Assembly: GCA_964390715.1 (NCBI GenBank)
Contig: CAYMIM010000044.1
Location: 1-7,504 of the forward strand
Length of the DNA: 7,504 nucleotides
Reading direction: 5' to 3'
Source of the DNA: JACOVP01 sp964390715
GTDB lineage: Archaea > Nanobdellota > Nanobdellia > SCGC-AAA011-G17 > UBA489
Positions 6,054-7,504 of the stretch are shown here, piece after piece (the stretch's first letter is position 1; each line of letters opens with the position of its first letter). The notes under the pieces were generated by a model. That model was not told the origin of the DNA and made no database searches. It saw nothing but the letters and a program-made list of their open reading frames with translations. A program made the translations under genes and the position numbers.

Positions 6054-6746
6054 ATGCTGCTTCCCCAGGAATTTAAAATAGTAGATTTGGCTTTATTGTA
6101 TAAAAATCATTTAATTTTAGGAGATTTGCAATTGGGTTATGAGCAGGCAGCTTCCAAAAGAGGAACGTTGATTCCAAGATTTCAACTGCAAGATATGCTC
6201 GCGCGACTGGAAAAGATTTTTCACAAGGTCAAGGCAACAACACTAGTCATTAATGGTGACGTGAAGCATGAATTCGGCAGCATCTTAGAACAAGAATGGA
6301 GAGATATTCTGGAGTTTTTTGACTTCTGCCTGCGGCATGTCGAGAAGATTATTATTGTCAAGGGCAATCATGATTTAGTGATTGATCCGATAGCACAAAA
6401 ACGAGACATTGAAGTGGTTGACAGCTATCGCATTGGCGACGCTCTTATTTTTCACGGCCATAAACTAGTCAAAGAGACCGCAGAGATTTTGATTATTGGT
6501 CATGAGCATCCCGCTGTGTCTTTCAAAGAGAAACCTGGCGAGAAGTTCAAATGCTTTTTAGTCGGACCTTGGAAAAAAAGCAAGCTGATCGTGATGCCTT
6601 CCTTTACTCTTTTGACAGAAGGAAGTGACGTGACGAGAGAGCAATTTTTGAGTCCTTATTTGAAACAAGGCATTGGTGATTTTGAAGTGTACGCTATCGC
6701 CGATAAGATTTATCCTTTTGGGAAGGTCAAAGACTTACCGCGCTGA
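6054..6746 (+). CDS. COG1407-type calcineurin-like metallophosphoesterase
   Basis: This 230-residue cytoplasmic enzyme carries the five blocks of the metallophosphoesterase fold: I, GDLQLGYE (23-30); II, NGDVKHEFG (67-75); III, GNHD (104-107); IV, HGH (134-136); V, GHEHP (149-153). The GDxxLGYE, GDxKHEFG and GHEHP wording is what I recall for the archaeal and bacterial ICC-like group COG1407, which often neighbours DNA repair or helicase genes. The substrate is not established. An oddity is glutamine at residue 26, where the family motif D-x-H normally has a metal-binding histidine; the other ligands (D24, D69, N105, H150, H152) are present, so activity may persist with altered metal preference. 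The ATG at 6054 is the only start that keeps block I; no upstream ATG, GTG or TTG is in frame nearby. Its 3' end overlaps the convergent glycosyltransferase gene by 12 bases. Confidence 0.88.
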   Translation: MLLPQEFKIVDLALLYKNHLILGDLQLGYEQAASKRGTLIPRFQLQDMLARLEKIFHKVKATTLVINGDVKHEFGSILEQEWRDILEFFDFCLRHVEKIIIVKGNHDLVIDPIAQKRDIEVVDSYRIGDALIFHGHKLVKETAEILIIGHEHPAVSFKEKPGEKFKCFLVGPWKKSKLIVMPSFTLLTEGSDVTREQFLSPYLKQGIGDFEVYAIADKIYPFGKVKDLPR

Positions 6747-7469
6747 TTTCTCTCTTAACAACTTTGTAACGGTGAATGGTTTATTTTTTAGCATATGTAT
6801 ACACTTGACGCTCGTATCCGCGACCATAGTAAATCCTTCTTTCCAACACTCATTAGAAAAATTCTGCGCATCATCACGATGTTCAAACCTAAACTTTATT
6901 TTTTCCAGCACATTTCTAGCAATAAGAACACACCCAAGACCACATCCACGAATGGTAAAGACTTGATCTCCTTCCACTTCATCCACACTACATGGTCGCA
7001 TGAGCTCTTTATTATTCGGATGCGGTTTCGCAACAAGTGGAATCAGCACTTCTTTAGTAACTGTTTTGTTTTGCTGTTTATCATGAATATTGACTTTTGC
7101 TGGATAGAAATAAATGCCCGCAACAACATCTTTTTGATGGCTCATGAGACGTTCAATGATATCTGGAGGCGGAATGACGTCCTGCTCTAGACTAAGAAAA
7201 TAATCGTACTTCCCTTTCAGAGCCTCTTCTCGCAGAACATTGCGACTTATCTCAATGCGCATTGCCACATCATCGTTCCAAGGGATATGTTTGATATTGA
7301 TTCCTTTTTCTCTCAATTCATTAGCAAACGTTTCTGTTGGAGAATTATCTACCAGAAGAAGATCAAATTGTTTGTAAGTTAATGCTTTTACCGCTTCCAA
7401 ATATTCTTTTATACAATATCTATAGGATTCATAAGTTGGACATCCGACGAGCACCCTTGCCTCAATCAT
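6735..7469 (-). CDS. GT-A-fold glycosyltransferase (GT2-like)
   Basis: This 244-residue protein begins with a nucleotide-sugar-binding Rossmann-like unit: RVLVGCPTYES (5-15), FDLLLVDNSP (35-44) and RIEISRN (71-77). FLSLEQDVIPP (91-101) follows, where EQD stands in for the DxD metal motif. Next come DVVAGIYFYP (114-123) and the acceptor-side motif GCGLGCVLIARNVL (175-188). Last is the block DDAQNFSNECWKEGFTM through DTSVKCIHM (199-226), whose final His is the usual third metal ligand. No membrane segment is present, so it is cytoplasmic or peripheral. The sugar donor and acceptor cannot be told from sequence; archaeal surface glycan or protein glycosylation is plausible. The ATG at 7469 is fixed by a GAGGAA (7476-7481) eight bases upstream of the start and an in-frame stop just beyond it. 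Its C-terminus lacks a long extension. Confidence 0.85.
   Translation of the reverse strand: MIEARVLVGCPTYESYRYCIKEYLEAVKALTYKQFDLLLVDNSPTETFANELREKGINIKHIPWNDDVAMRIEISRNVLREEALKGKYDYFLSLEQDVIPPPDIIERLMSHQKDVVAGIYFYPAKVNIHDKQQNKTVTKEVLIPLVAKPHPNNKELMRPCSVDEVEGDQVFTIRGCGLGCVLIARNVLEKIKFRFEHRDDAQNFSNECWKEGFTMVADTSVKCIHMLKNKPFTVTKLLREKSAR
6784..6789 (+). terminator. Possible oligo-T terminator for the phosphoesterase gene
   Basis: A T6 run lies about 40 bases after the phosphoesterase stop, inside the 3' end of the convergent glycosyltransferase gene. It is the first such run downstream on this strand. A single tract is weak evidence. Confidence 0.25.
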
Positions 7470-7475
7470 CTGTAA

Positions 7476-7481
7476 TTCCTC
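7476..7481 (-). promoter_or_regulatory. Shine-Dalgarno site of the glycosyltransferase gene
   Basis: GAGGAA on the minus strand lies at normal spacing before the ATG at 7469. This contrasts with the two leaderless minus-strand genes in the window and suggests the gene is read from a leadered or polycistronic message starting upstream of the window. Confidence 0.5.
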
Positions 7482-7504
7482 GTATTATATTGGGGTTAAA
7501 GTCT

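Noticed and set aside
6795..7190. 131-residue plus-strand open frame inside the glycosyltransferase gene
   Set aside because: It is antisense to a well-supported coding sequence, with no domain or start signal of its own.
7483..7491. TATA-like TATTATATT upstream of the glycosyltransferase
   Set aside because: It is only about 18-20 bases from the ATG, so transcription would start inside the gene; a Shine-Dalgarno site is present instead.

Overview
The window looks archaeal, and a small compact genome of the DPANN kind (Woesearchaeota/Pacearchaeota-like) is my best guess. The reasons are TATA-box promoters placed 27-28 bases before start codons (leaderless messages), an archaeal-type Lhr helicase C-terminus, a COG1361-type S-layer-like protein, a COG1407-type phosphoesterase, and very tight packing. 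All three convergent gene pairs are separated by at most 16 bases or overlap. The lineage is inference; nothing here fixes it.

Layout. Positions 1-476 (+) hold the 3' end of an Lhr-type DNA helicase gene whose 5' part lies outside the window. Positions 480-878 (-) hold an unrecognised 132-residue protein with codon use unlike its neighbours. A 154-base divergent region (879-1032) carries a TATA box for that gene, one or two TATA boxes for the rightward operon, and a 32-base imperfect palindrome touching the start codon of the next gene.

Positions 1033-5516 (+) form one five-gene operon with every junction overlapping: a PadR-type repressor, a MacB/LolD-type ABC ATPase, a signal-peptide-bearing and membrane-anchored S-layer-like beta-sandwich protein, and two paralogous MacB/FtsX-type permeases of 406 and 405 residues. 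The simplest reading is a repressor-controlled heteromeric ABC exporter or mechanotransmission complex. One ATPase would energise a permease pair, and the anchored extracytoplasmic protein would take part outside the membrane. The substrate is unknown.

Positions 5533-6012 (-) encode a DUF2203-family protein and 6054-6746 (+) a COG1407-type metallophosphoesterase. They diverge from a 41-base region. Positions 6735-7469 (-) encode a GT-A-fold glycosyltransferase that overlaps the phosphoesterase gene tail to tail by 12 bases.

The most interesting material is the PadR/ABC operon with its palindromic operator candidate and embedded S-layer-like subunit, followed by the compositionally odd 480-878 gene and the His-to-Gln change in motif I of the phosphoesterase. 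I saw no tRNA, rRNA, CRISPR array, insertion sequence or attachment site. Apart from the 154-base region there is no substantial non-coding stretch.
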